Shown: positions 52,634 to 64,000, counted from the first letter of the stretch. The stretch: DNA of 64,000 nucleotides from Hippasteria phrygiana (GCA_037893225.1 JAZGUH010000068.1:124001-188000); one strand, 5' to 3'. Notes: generated by a model not told the origin, from the letters alone. Translations and numbers: made by a program.

Positions 52634-55600
52634 AAGTCATACCCTAGGGAATTTGACAGGCATGGAGCAATAAATAGACGGTAATATGTACACAGATGTT
52701 GGCCGGAAAGAAAATAAACATTGCGAGGTTTGAATTTTCTCCCCAAGTTTTAACTCTAGGAAGCCGCCGATGATTGCAACATGTAGCGCCAGATCTAAGC
52801 TATCCATACATGTCAAAATTACTGTATTTGGTTGATATTTAATGCAATTATGAATGAGTAGAGCAAGTCATACCCCAGGGAATTTGACATGCATGGAGCA
52901 ATAAATAGAAGGTAATATGCACACAGATGTTGGCCGGAAAGAAAATAAACATTGCGAGGTTTGAATTTTCTCCACAAGTGTTAACTCTAAGAAGCCGCCG
53001 ATAATTGCAACATGTAGCGCCAGATCTAAGCTATCCATACATGTCAAAATTACTGAATTTGGTTGATATTTCATGCAATTATGAATGAGTAAAGCAAGTC
53101 CATACCCCAGGGAATTTGACATGCATGGAGCAATAAATAGACGGTAACATGTACACAGATGTTGGCCGGAAAGAAAATAAACATTGCGAGGTTTGAATTT
53201 TCTCCACAAGTTTTAACTCTAGGAAGCCGCCGATAATTGCAACATGTAGCGCCAGATCTAAGCTATCCATACATGTCAAAATTACTGAATTTGGTTGATA
53301 TTTCATGCAATTATGAATGAGTAAAGCAAGTCATACCCTAGGGAATTTGACAGGCATGGAGCAATAAATAGACGGTAATATGTACACAGATGTTGGCCGG
53401 AAAGAAAATAAACATTGCGAGGTTTGAATTTTCTCCACAAGTGTTAACTCTAAGAAGCCGCCGATAATTGCAACATGTAGCGCCAGATCTAAGCTATCCA
53501 TACATGTCAAAATTACTGCATTTGGTTGATATTTCATGCAATTATGAATGAATAAAGCAAGTCCATACCCCAGGGAATTTGACATGCATGGAGCAATAAA
53601 TAGACGGTAATATGTACACAGATGTTGGCCGGAAAGAAAATAAACATTGCGAGGTTTGAATTTTCTCCGCAAGTGTTAACTCTAAGAAGCCGCTGATAAT
53701 TGCAACATGTAGCGCCAGATCTAAGCTATCCATAAATGTCAAAATTACTGAATTTGGTTGATATTTCATGCAATTATGAATGAGTAAAGCAAGTCCATAC
53801 CCCAGGGAATTTGACATGCATGGAGCAATAAATAGACGGTAACATGTACACAGATGTTGGCCGGAAAGAAAATAAACATTGCGAGGTTTGAATTTTCTCC
53901 ACAAGTTTTAACTCTAGGAAGCCGCCGATAATTGCAACATGTAGCGCCAGATCTAAGCTATCCATACATGTCAAAATTACTGTATTTGGTTTATATTTCA
54001 TGCAATTATGAATGAGTAAAGCAAGTCATACCCTAGGGAATTTGACAGGCATGGAGCAATAAATAGAAGGTAATATGCACACAGATGTTGGCCGGAAAGA
54101 AAATAAACATTGCGAGGTTTGAATTTTCTCCACAAGTGTTAACTCTAAGAAGCCGCCGATAATTGCAACATGTAGCGCCAGATCTAAGCTATCCATACAT
54201 GCCAAAATTACTGAATTTGGTTGATATTTCATGCAATTATGAATGAGTAAAGCAAGTCCATACCCCAGGGAATTTGACATGCATGGAGCAATAAATAGAC
54301 GGTAACATGTACACAGATGTTGGCCGGAAAGAAAATAAACATTGCGAGGTTTGAATTTTCTCCACAAGTTTTAACTCTAGGAAGCCGCCGATAATTGCAA
54401 CATGTAGCGCCAGATCTAAGCTATCCATACATGTCAAAATTACTGTATTTGGTTTATATTTCATGCAATTATGAATGAGTAAAGCAAGTCATACCCTAGG
54501 GAATTTGACAGGCATGGAGCAATAAATAGACGGTAATATGTACACAGATGTTGGCCGGAAAGAAAATAAACATTGCGAGGTTTGAATTTTCTCCGCAAGT
54601 GTTAACTCTAAGAAGCCGCTGATAATTGCAACATGTAGCGCCAGATCTAAGCTATCCATACATGTCAAAATTACTGAATTTGGTTGATATTTCATGCAAT
54701 TATGAATGAGTAAAGCAAGTCCATACCCCAGGGAATTTGACATGCATGGAGCAATAAATAGACGGTAACATGTACACAGATGTTGGCCGGAAAGAAAATA
54801 AACATTGCGAGGTTTGAATTTTCTCCACAAGTTTTAACTCTAGGAAGCCGCCGATAATTGCAACATGTAGCGCCAGATCTAAGCTATCCATACATGTCAA
54901 CATTACTGTATTTGGTTTATATTTCATGCAATTATGAATGAGTAAAGCAAGTCATACCCTAGGGAATTTGACAGGCATGGAGCAATAAATAGAAGGTAAT
55001 ATGCACACAGATGTTGGCCGGAAAGAAAATAAACATTGCGAGGTTTGAATTTTCTCCACAAGTGTTAACTCTAAGAAGCCGCCGATAATTGCAACATGTA
55101 GCGCCAGATCTAAGCTATCCATACATGTCAAAATTACTGAATTTGGTTGATATTTCATGCAATTATGAATGAGTAAAGCAAGTCCATACCCCAGGGAATT
55201 TGACATGCATGGAGCAATAAATAGACGGTAACATGTACACAGATGTTGGCCGGAAAGAAAATAAACATTGCGAGGTTTGAATTTTCTCCACAAGTTTTAA
55301 CTCCAGGAAGCCGCCGATGATTGCAACATGTAGCGCCAGATCTAAGCTATCCATACATGTCAAAATTACTGTATTTGGTTGATATTTAATGCAATTATGA
55401 ATGAGTAGAGCAAGTCATACCCCAGGGAATTTGACAGGCATGGAGCAATAAATAGAAGGTAATATGCACACAGATGTTGGCCGGAAAGAAAATAAACATT
55501 GCGAGGTTTGAATTTTCTCCACAAGTGTTAACTCTAAGAAGCCGCCGATAATTGCAACATGTAGCGCCAGATCTAAGCTATCCATACATGTCAAAATTAC

Positions 55601-56298
55601 TGAATTTGGTTTATATTTCATGCAATTATGAATGAGTAAAGCAAGTCCATACCCCAGGGAATTTGACATGCATGGAGCAATAAATAGACGGTAACATGTA
55701 CACAGATGTTGGCCGGAAAGAAAATAAACATTGCGAGGTTTGAATTTTCTCCACAAGTTTTAACTCTAGGAAGCCGCCGATAATTGCAACATGTAGCGCC
55801 AGATCTAAGCTATCCATACATGTCAAAATTACTGAATTTGGTTGATATTTCATGCAATTATGAATGAGTAAAGCAAGTCCATACCCAAGGGAATTTGACA
55901 GGCATGGAGCAATAAATAGAAGGTAATATGCACACAGATGTTGGCCGGAAAGAAAATAAACATTGCGAGGTTTGAATTTTCTCCACAAGTGTTAACTCTA
56001 AGAAGCCGCCGATAATTGCAACATGTAGCGCCAGATCTAAGCTATCCATACATGTCAAAATTACTGTATTTGGTTGATATTTAATGCAATTATGAATGAG
56101 TAGAGCAAGTCATACCCCAGGGAATTTGACAGGCATGGAGCAATAAATAGAAGGTAATATGCACACAGATGTTGGCCGGAAAGAAAATAAACATTGCGAG
56201 GTTTGAATTTTCTCCACAAGTTTTAACTCTAAGAAGCCGCCGATAATTGCAACATGTAGCGCCAGATCTAAGCTATCCATACATGTCAAAATTACTGA
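52634..56298. repeat. Mosaic of 6-monomer and GCTGAT-type units
   Basis: The end of a 6-monomer unit (to about 53.3 kb) passes into GCTGAT-type monomers with sites at 53694 and 54620, only four monomers apart. Private changes are CATAAATG near 53736, CTCCAGG near 55304 and CCCAAGGG near 55887. CATGCCAAAATT near 54202 recurs near 60219 and 61839, so 54.0-54.7 kb is the likely source or sister of the 60.0-60.7 kb sequence (offset 6017 bp, 26 monomers). Confidence 0.7.
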
Positions 56299-59200
56299 AT
56301 TTGGTTGATATTTCATGCAATTATGAATGAGTAAAGCAAGTCATACCCTAGGGAATTTGACAGGCATGGAGCAATAAATAGAAGGTAATATGCACACAGA
56401 TGTTGGCCGGAAAGAAAATAAACATTGCGAGGTTTGAATTTTCTCCACAAGTGTTAACTCTAAGAAGCCGCCGATAATTGCAACATGTAGCGCCAGATCT
56501 AAGCTAACCATACATGTCAAAATTACTGAATTTGGTTGATATTTCATGCAATTATGAATGAGTAAAGCAAGTCCATACCCCAGGGAATTTGACATGCATG
56601 GAGCAATAAATAGACGGTAACATGTACACAGATGTTGGCCGGAAAGAAAATAAACATTGCGAGGTTTGAATTTTCTCCACAAGTTTTAACTCTAGGAAGC
56701 CGCCGATGATTGCAACATGTAGCGCCAGATCTAAGCTATCCATACATGTCAAAATTACTGTATTTGGTTGATATTTAATGCAATTATGAATGAGTAGAGC
56801 AAGTCATACCCCAGGGAATTTGACAGGCATGGAGCAATAAATAGAAGGTAATGTGTACACAGATGTTGGCCGGAAAGAAAATAAACATTGCGAGGTTTGA
56901 ATTTTCTCCACAAGTTTTAACTCTAGGAAGCCGCCGATAATTGCAACATGTAGCGCCAGATCTAAGCTATCCATACATGTCAAAATTACTGAATTTGGTT
57001 GATATTTCATGCAATTATGAATGAGTAAAGCAAGTCATACCCTAGGGAATTTGACAGGCATGGAGCAATAAATAGAAGGTAATATGCACACAGATGTTGG
57101 CCGGAAAGAAAATAAACATTGCGAGGTTTGAATTTTCTCCACAAGTGTTAACTCTAAGAAGCCGCCGATAATTGCAACATGTAGCGCCAGATCTAAGCTA
57201 TCCATACATGTCAAAATTACTGAATTTGGTTGATATTTCATGCAATTATGAATGAGTAAAGCAAGTCCATACCCCAGGGAATTTGACATGCATGGAGCAA
57301 TAAATAGACGGTAACATGTACACAGATGTTGGCCGGAAAGAAATTAAACATTGCGAGGTTTGAATTTTCTCCACAAGTTTTAACTCTAGGAAGCCGCCGA
57401 TAATTGCAACATGTAGCGCCAGATCTAAGCTATCCATACATGTCAAAATTACTGTATTTGGTTTATATTTCATGCAATTATGAATGAGTAAAGCAAGTCA
57501 TACCCTAGGGAATTTGACAGGCATGGAGCAATAAATAGAAGGTAATATGCACACAGATGTTGGCCGGAAAGAAAATAAACATTGCGAGGTTTGAATTTTC
57601 TCCACAAGTGTTAACTCTAAGAAGCCGCCGATAATTGCAACATGTAGCGCCGGATCTAAGCTATCCATACATGTCAAAATTACTGAATTTGGTTTATATT
57701 TCATGCAATTATGAATGAGTAAAGCAAGTCCATACCCCAGGGAATTTGACATGCATGGAGCAATAAATAGACGGTAACATGTACACAGATGTTGGCCGGA
57801 AAGAAAATAAACATTGCGAGGTTTGAATTTTCTCCACAAGTTTTAACTCTAGGAAGCCGCCGATAATTGCAACATGTAGCGCCAGATCTAAGCTATCCAT
57901 ACATGTCAAAATTACTGAATTTGGTTGATATTTCATGCAATTATGAATGAGTAAAGCAAGTCATACCCTAGGGAATTTGACAGGCATGGAGCAATAAATA
58001 GACGGTAATATGTACACAGATGTTGGCCGGAAAGAAAATAAACATTGCGAGGTTTGAATTTTCTCCACAAGTTTTAACTCTAGGAAGCCGCCGATAATTG
58101 CAACATGTAGCGCCAGATCTAAGCTATCCATACATGTCAAAATTACTGTATTTGGTTGATATTTCATGCAATTATGAATGAGTAAAGCAAGTCATACCCT
58201 AGGGAATTTGACAGGCATGGAGCAATAAATAGAAGGTAATATGCACACAGATGTTGGCCGGAAAGAAAATAAACATTGCGAGGTTTGAATTTTCTCCACA
58301 AGTGTTAACTCTAAGAAGCCGCCGATAATTGCAACATGTAGCGCCAGATCTAAGCTAACCATACATGTCAAAATTACTGAATTTGGTTGATATTTCATGC
58401 AATTATGAATGAGTAAAGCAAGTCCATACCCCAGGGAATTTGACATGCATGGAGCAATAAATAGACGGTAACATGTACACAGATGTTGGCCGGAAAGAAA
58501 ATAAACATTGCGAGGTTTGAATTTTCTCCACAAGTTTTAACTCTAGGAAGCCGCCGATGATTGCAACATGTAGCGCCAGATCTAAGCTATCCATACATGT
58601 CAAAATTACTGTATTTGGTTGATATTTAATGCAATTATGAATGAGTAGAGCAAGTCATACCCCAGGGAATTTGACAGGCATGGAGCAATAAATAGAAGGT
58701 AATGTGTACACAGATGTTGGCCGGAAAGAAAATAAACATTGCGAGGTTTGAATTTTCTCCACAAGTTTTAACTCTAGGAAGCCGCCGATAATTGCAACAT
58801 GTAGCGCCAGATCTAAGCTATCCATACATGTCAAAATTACTGAATTTGGTTGATATTTCATGCAATTATGAATGAGTAAAGCAAGTCATACCCTAGGGAA
58901 TTTGACAGGCATGGAGCAATAAATAGAAGGTAATATGCACACAGATGTTGGCCGGAAAGAAAATAAACATTGCGAGGTTTGAATTTTCTCCACAAGTGTT
59001 AACTCTAAGAAGCCGCCGATAATTGCAACATGTAGCGCCAGATCTAAGCTATCCATACATGTCAAAATTACTGAATTTGGTTGATATTTCATGCAATTAT
59101 GAATGAGTAAAGCAAGTCCATACCCCAGGGAATTTGACATGCATGGAGCAATAAATAGACGGTAACATGTACACAGATGTTGGCCGGAAAGAAATTAAAC

Positions 59201-60008
59201 ATTGCGAGGTTTGAATTTTCTCCACAAGTTTTAACTCTAGGAAGCCGCCGATAATTGCAACATGTAGCGCCAGATCTAAGCTATCCATACATGTCAAAAT
59301 TACTGTATTTGGTTTATATTTCATGCAATTATGAATGAGTAAAGCAAGTCATACCCTAGGGAATTTGACAGGCATGGAGCAATAAATAGAAGGTAATATG
59401 CACACAGATGTTGGCCGGAAAGAAAATAAACATTGCGAGGTTTGAATTTTCTCCACAAGTGTTAACTCTAAGAAGCCGCCGATAATTGCAACATGTAGCG
59501 CCGGATCTAAGCTATCCATACATGTCAAAATTACTGAATTTGGTTTATATTTCATGCAATTATGAATGAGTAAAGCAAGTCCATACCCCAGGGAATTTGA
59601 CATGCATGGAGCAATAAATAGACGGTAACATGTACACAGATGTTGGCCGGAAAGAAAATAAACATTGCGAGGTTTGAATTTTCTCCACAAGTTTTAACTC
59701 TAGGAAGCCGCCGATAATTGCAACATGTAGCGCCAGATCTAAGCTATCCATACATGTCAAAATTACTGAATTTGGTTGATATTTCATGCAATTATGAATG
59801 AGTAAAGCAAGTCATACCCTAGGGAATTTGACAGGCATGGAGCAATAAATAGACGGTAATATGTACACAGATGTTGGCCGGAAAGAAAATAAACATTGCG
59901 AGGTTTGAATTTTCTCCACAAGTTTTAACTCTAGGAAGCCGCCGATAATTGCAACATGTAGCGCCAGATCTAAGCTATCCATACATGTCAAAATTACTGT
60001 ATTTGGTT
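56299..60008. repeat. 8-monomer higher-order repeat, 1851 bp, two copies
   Basis: Sequence 56299-58157 matches 58150-60008 at 1851 bp. Four rare alleles are present once in each copy and in order: GCTAACC (near 56506, 58357), TAATGTGTAC (near 56852, 58703), AAATTAAAC (near 57343, 59194) and CCGGATCT (57652, 59503). I found no difference between the copies by eye. It starts after CTGAATTT/CTGTATTT (56298/58149) and ends at GGTTGATA/GGTTTATA (58158/60009). The unit is one base shorter than the 1852 bp unit and has a different monomer order. Confidence 0.88.
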
Positions 60009-63000
60009 TATATTTCATGCAATTATGAATGAGTAAAGCAAGTCATACCCTAGGGAATTTGACAGGCATGGAGCAATAAATAGAAGGTAATATGCACACA
60101 GATGTTGGCCGGAAAGAAAATAAACATTGCGAGGTTTGAATTTTCTCCACAAGTGTTAACTCTAAGAAGCCGCCGATAATTGCAACATGTAGCGCCAGAT
60201 CTAAGCTATCCATACATGCCAAAATTACTGAATTTGGTTGATATTTCATGCAATTATGAATGAGTAAAGCAAGTCCATACCCCAGGGAATTTGACATGCA
60301 TGGAGCAATAAATAGACGGTAACATGTACACAGATGTTGGCCGGAAAGAAAATAAACATTGCGAGGTTTGAATTTTCTCCACAAGTTTTAACTCTAGGAA
60401 GCCGCCGATAATTGCAACATGTAGCGCCAGATCTAAGCTATCCATACATGTCAAAATTACTGTATTTGGTTTATATTTCATGCAATTATGAATGAGTAAA
60501 GCAAGTCATACCCTAGGGAATTTGACAGGCATGGAGCAATAAATAGACGGTAATATGTACACAGATGTTGGCCGGAAAGAAAATAAACATTGCGAGGTTT
60601 GAATTTTCTCCGCAAGTGTTAACTCTAAGAAGCCGCTGATAATTGCAACATGTAGCGCCAGATCTAAGCTATCCATACATGTCAAAATTACTGAATTTGG
60701 TTGATATTTCATGCAATTATGAATGAGTAAAGCAAGTCCATACCCCAGGGAATTTGACATGCATGGAGCAATAAATAGACGGTAACATGTACACAGATGT
60801 TGGCCGGAAAGAAAATAAACATTGCGAGGTTTGAATTTTCTCCACAAGTTTTAACTCTAGGAAGCCGCCGATGATTGCAACATGTAGCGCCAGATCTAAG
60901 CTATCCATACATGTCAAAATTACTGTATTTGGTTGATATTTAATGCAATTATGAATGAGTAGAGCAAGTCATACCCCAGGGAATTTGACAGGCATGGAGC
61001 AATAAATAGAAGGTAATGTGTACACAGATGTTGGCCGGAAAGAAAATAAACATTGCGAGGTTTGAATTTTCTCCACAAGTTTTAACTCTAGGAAGCCGCC
61101 GATAATTGCAACATGTAGCGCCAGATCTAAGCTATCCATACATGTCAAAATTACTGAATTTGGTTGATATTTCATGCAATTATGAATGAGTAAAGCAAGT
61201 CATACCCTAGGGAATTTGACAGGCATGGAGCAATAAATAGAAGGTAATATGCACACAGATGTTGGCCGGAAAGAAAATAAACATTGCGAGGTTTGAATTT
61301 TCTCCACAAGTGTTAACTCTAAGAAGCCGCCGATAATTGCAACATGTAGCGCCAGATCTAAGCTATCCATACATGTCAAAATTACTGAATTTGGTTGATA
61401 TTTCATGCAATTATGAATGAGTAAAGCAAGTCCATACCCCAGGGAATTTGACATGCATGGAGCAATAAATAGACGGTAACATGTACACAGATGTTGGCCG
61501 GAAAGAAAATAAACATTGCGAGGTTTGAATTTTCTCCACAAGTTTTAACTCTAGGAAGCCGCCGATAATTGCAACATGTAGCGCCAGATCTAAGCTATCC
61601 ATACATGTCAAAATTACTGTATTTGGTTTATATTTCATGCAATTATGAATGAGTAAAGCAAGTCATACCCTAGGGAATTTGACAGGCATGGAGCAATAAA
61701 TAGAAGGTAATATGCACACAGATGTTGGCCGGAAAGAAAATAAACATTGCGAGGTTTGAATTTTCTCCACAAGTGTTAACTCTAAGAAGCCGCCGATAAT
61801 TGCAACATGTAGCGCCAGATCTAAGCTATCCATACATGCCAAAATTACTGAATTTGGTTGATATTTCATGCAATTATGAATGAGTAAAGCAAGTCCATAC
61901 CCCAGGGAATTTGACATGCATGGAGCAATAAATAGACGGTAACATGTACACAGATGTTGGCCGGAAAGAAAATAAACATTGCGAGGTTTGAATTTTCTCC
62001 ACAAGTTTTAACTCTAGGAAGCCGCCGATAATTGCAACATGTAGCGCCAGATCTAAGCTATCCATACATGTCAAAATTACTGTATTTGGTTTATATTTCA
62101 TGCAATTATGAATGAGTAAAGCAAGTCATACCCTAGGGAATTTGACAGGCATGGAGCAATAAATAGACGGTAATATGTACACAGATGTTGGCCGGAAAGA
62201 AAATAAACATTGCGAGGTTTGAATTTTCTCCGCAAGTGTTAACTCTAAGAAGCCGCTGATAATTGCAACATGTAGCGCCAGATCTAAGCTATCCATACAT
62301 GTCAAAATTACTGAATTTGGTTGATATTTCATGCAATTATGAATGAGTAAAGCAAGTCCATACCCCAGGGAATTTGACATGCATGGAGCAATAAATAGAC
62401 GGTAACATGTACACAGATGTTGGCCGGAAAGAAAATAAACATTGCGAGGTTTGAATTTTCTCCACAAGTTTTAACTCTAGGAAGCCGCCGATGATTGCAA
62501 CATGTAGCGCCAGATCTAAGCTATCCATACATGTCAAAATTACTGTATTTGGTTGATATTTAATGCAATTATGAATGAGTAGAGCAAGTCATACCCCAGG
62601 GAATTTGACAGGCATGGAGCAATAAATAGAAGGTAATGTGTACACAGATGTTGGCCGGAAAGAAAATAAACATTGCGAGGTTTGAATTTTCTCCACAAGT
62701 TTTAACTCTAGGAAGCCGCCGATAATTGCAACATGTAGCGCCAGATCTAAGCTATCCATACATGTCAAAATTACTGAATTTGGTTGATATTTCATGCAAT
62801 TATGAATGAGTAAAGCAAGTCATACCCTAGGGAATTTGACAGGCATGGAGCAATAAATAGAAGGTAATATGCACACAGATGTTGGCCGGAAAGAAAATAA
62901 ACATTGCGAGGTTTGAATTTTCTCCACAAGTGTTAACTCTAAGAAGCCGCCGATAATTGCAACATGTAGCGCCAGATCTAAGCTATCCATACATGTCAAA

Positions 63001-63436
63001 ATTACTGAATTTGGTTGATATTTCATGCAATTATGAATGAGTAAAGCAAGTCCATACCCCAGGGAATTTGACATGCATGGAGCAATAAATAGACGGTAAC
63101 ATGTACACAGATGTTGGCCGGAAAGAAAATAAACATTGCGAGGTTTGAATTTTCTCCACAAGTTTTAACTCTAGGAAGCCGCCGATAATTGCAACATGTA
63201 GCGCCAGATCTAAGCTATCCATACATGTCAAAATTACTGTATTTGGTTTATATTTCATGCAATTATGAATGAGTAAAGCAAGTCATACCCTAGGGAATTT
63301 GACAGGCATGGAGCAATAAATAGAAGGTAATATGCACACAGATGTTGGCCGGAAAGAAAATAAACATTGCGAGGTTTGAATTTTCTCCACAAGTGTTAAC
63401 TCTAAGAAGCCGCCGATAATTGCAACATGTAGCGCC
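59861..63436. repeat. 7-monomer higher-order repeat, 1620 bp, about 2.2 copies
   Basis: Sequence 59861-61816 matches 61481-63436 at 1620 bp (four 231 bp and three 232 bp monomers). Markers present once per copy are CATGCCAAAATT (near 60219, 61839), GCTGAT (60637, 62257) and TAATGTGTAC (near 61017, 62637). It starts after TAATATGTAC/TAACATGTAC (59860/61480) and ends at CCAGATCT/CCGGATCT (61817/63437). No internal difference was seen by eye, so it is among the youngest events here. Confidence 0.88.
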
Positions 63437-64000
63437 GGATCTAAGCTATCCATACATGTCAAAATTACTGAATTTGGTTTATATTTCATGCAATTATGAA
63501 TGAGTAAAGCAAGTCCATACCCCAGGGAATTTGACATGCATGGAGCAATAAATAGACGGTAACATGTACACAGATGTTGGCCGGAAAGAAAATAAACATT
63601 GCGAGGTTTGAATTTTCTCCACAAGTTTTAACTCTAGGAAGCCGCCGATAATTGCAACATGTAGCGCCAGATCTAAGCTATCCATACATGTCAAAATTAC
63701 TGAATTTGGTTGATATTTCATGCAATTATGAATGAGTAAAGCAAGTCATACCCTAGGGAATTTGACAGGCATGGAGCAATAAATAGACGGTAATATGTAC
63801 ACAGATGTTGGCCGGAAAGAAAATAAACATTGCGAGGTTTGAATTTTCTCCACAAGTTTTAACTCTAAGAAGCCGCCGATGATTGCAACATGTAGCGCCA
63901 GATCTAAGCTATCCATACATGTCAAAATTACTGCATTTGGTTGATATTTCATGCAATTATGAATGAATAAAGCAAGTCCATACCCCAGGGAATTTGACAT
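63437..64000. repeat. Right edge: return of the 56-60 kb sequence, array continues
   Basis: CCGGATCT at 63437 matches 59503 at a 3934 bp offset (17 monomers), so after the 1620 bp repeats the array resumes the sequence that preceded them. The final monomer begins at 63870 and is cut at 131 bp by the window edge. It carries CTGCATTT and GAATGAATAAAG, the haplotype that precedes GCTGAT elsewhere, so another GCTGAT monomer is predicted just beyond the window. Confidence 0.75.

Larger units (their letters stand above)
1..64000. repeat. Satellite DNA array, 231/232 bp monomer, about 276.5 head-to-tail copies
   Basis: The whole window is one tandem repeat. Every monomer opens with AAGCCGCC (or AAGCCGCT), and successive starts at 1, 233, 464, 696, 928, 1160, 1391, 1622, 1854, 2085, 2316 and 2548 are 231 or 232 bp apart. 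The last start is 63870. All copies face the same way. I see no insertion, inversion or unique sequence. Neighbouring monomers differ at only a small set of positions, so identity is high throughout. Long uninterrupted homogeneous arrays of this kind are typical of eukaryotic centromeric or heterochromatic satellites; that location is inference, because no flanking chromosome is visible. I do not recognise the family or the species. Confidence 0.99.

Noticed and set aside
1..64000. Protein-coding genes on the minus strand (65-120 codon frames in nearly every monomer)
   Set aside because: They repeat with the satellite, overlap each other in two frames, shift with the C indel, vary mostly at amino-acid-changing sites, and have no recognisable domain, promoter or intron signal.
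1..64000. CRISPR array
   Set aside because: There are no unique spacers: the whole 231 bp unit repeats, far longer than a CRISPR repeat, and no cas genes are present.
1..64000. rDNA intergenic spacer, telomeric or subtelomeric repeat, or a histone/5S cluster
   Set aside because: No rRNA segment, TTAGGG-like or TTTAGGG-like run, 5S gene or histone gene is visible among the monomers.
1..64000. Transposon or retroelement-derived tandem (LTR, Helitron, MITE ends)
   Set aside because: No terminal inverted repeats, target-site duplications, polypurine tract, primer-binding site or transposase/RT remnant could be seen in the monomer.

Overview
The window contains no gene that I can support. From base 1 to base 64000 it is one tandem satellite DNA array. 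The repeat unit is 231 or 232 bp. Starting each monomer at its AAGCCGCC motif, the first begins at base 1 and the last, incomplete one at 63870. All the spacing I checked is 231 or 232 bp; if that holds throughout, arithmetic gives 276 complete monomers (163 of 231 bp and 113 of 232 bp) plus a 131 bp partial. The first monomer is 38.8% GC (90 of 232) and has six CpG sites. No transposon, rRNA, tRNA, unique spacer, telomere repeat or orientation switch interrupts the array.

This points to a eukaryotic nuclear chromosome, most likely a centromeric, pericentromeric or other heterochromatic block from a long-read assembly. I do not recognise the monomer and cannot name the species or the chromosomal site. 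Bacterial, phage, organelle and CRISPR explanations do not fit the unit length, lack of spacers or lack of genes.

The main content is the higher-order organisation. Monomers differ at a limited set of linked positions, and the same variant combinations return at fixed multiples of the monomer. Region by region: (1) 1-2.2 kb, a mosaic; 2.2-8.3 kb, a 13-monomer unit (3007 bp) in two copies; 8.1-18.6 kb, shorter repeats of 694, 2082 and 693 bp with longer-range echoes. (2) 18.6-19.9 kb, a change of subfamily. (3) 19.9-32.9 kb, an 8-monomer unit of 1852 bp in two alternating versions that together form a 16-monomer unit (3704 bp), preceded by a 14-monomer version. (4) 31.7-45.4 kb, a 6.3 kb segment present twice at 7406 bp spacing, each copy holding three 6-monomer units (1388 bp). 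(5) 46.0-50.9 kb, a 10-monomer unit (2314 bp) duplicated in tandem, then a one-monomer deletion and a two-monomer duplication by 52.6 kb. (6) 56.3-60.0 kb, an 8-monomer unit (1851 bp) twice; 59.9-63.4 kb, a 7-monomer unit (1620 bp) about 2.2 times.

The minus strand of every monomer carries short open frames (up to 120 codons). They result from the repeat having few stops and a 231 bp length divisible by three. Their variants are mostly amino-acid changing, and the C indel breaks the frame, so I do not call them genes. Two nearly invariant boxes, a short dyad with two allelic forms, and AATAAA motifs confined to one strand are the best candidates for sequence-level function. All similarities and boundaries were read by eye; no alignment was run.
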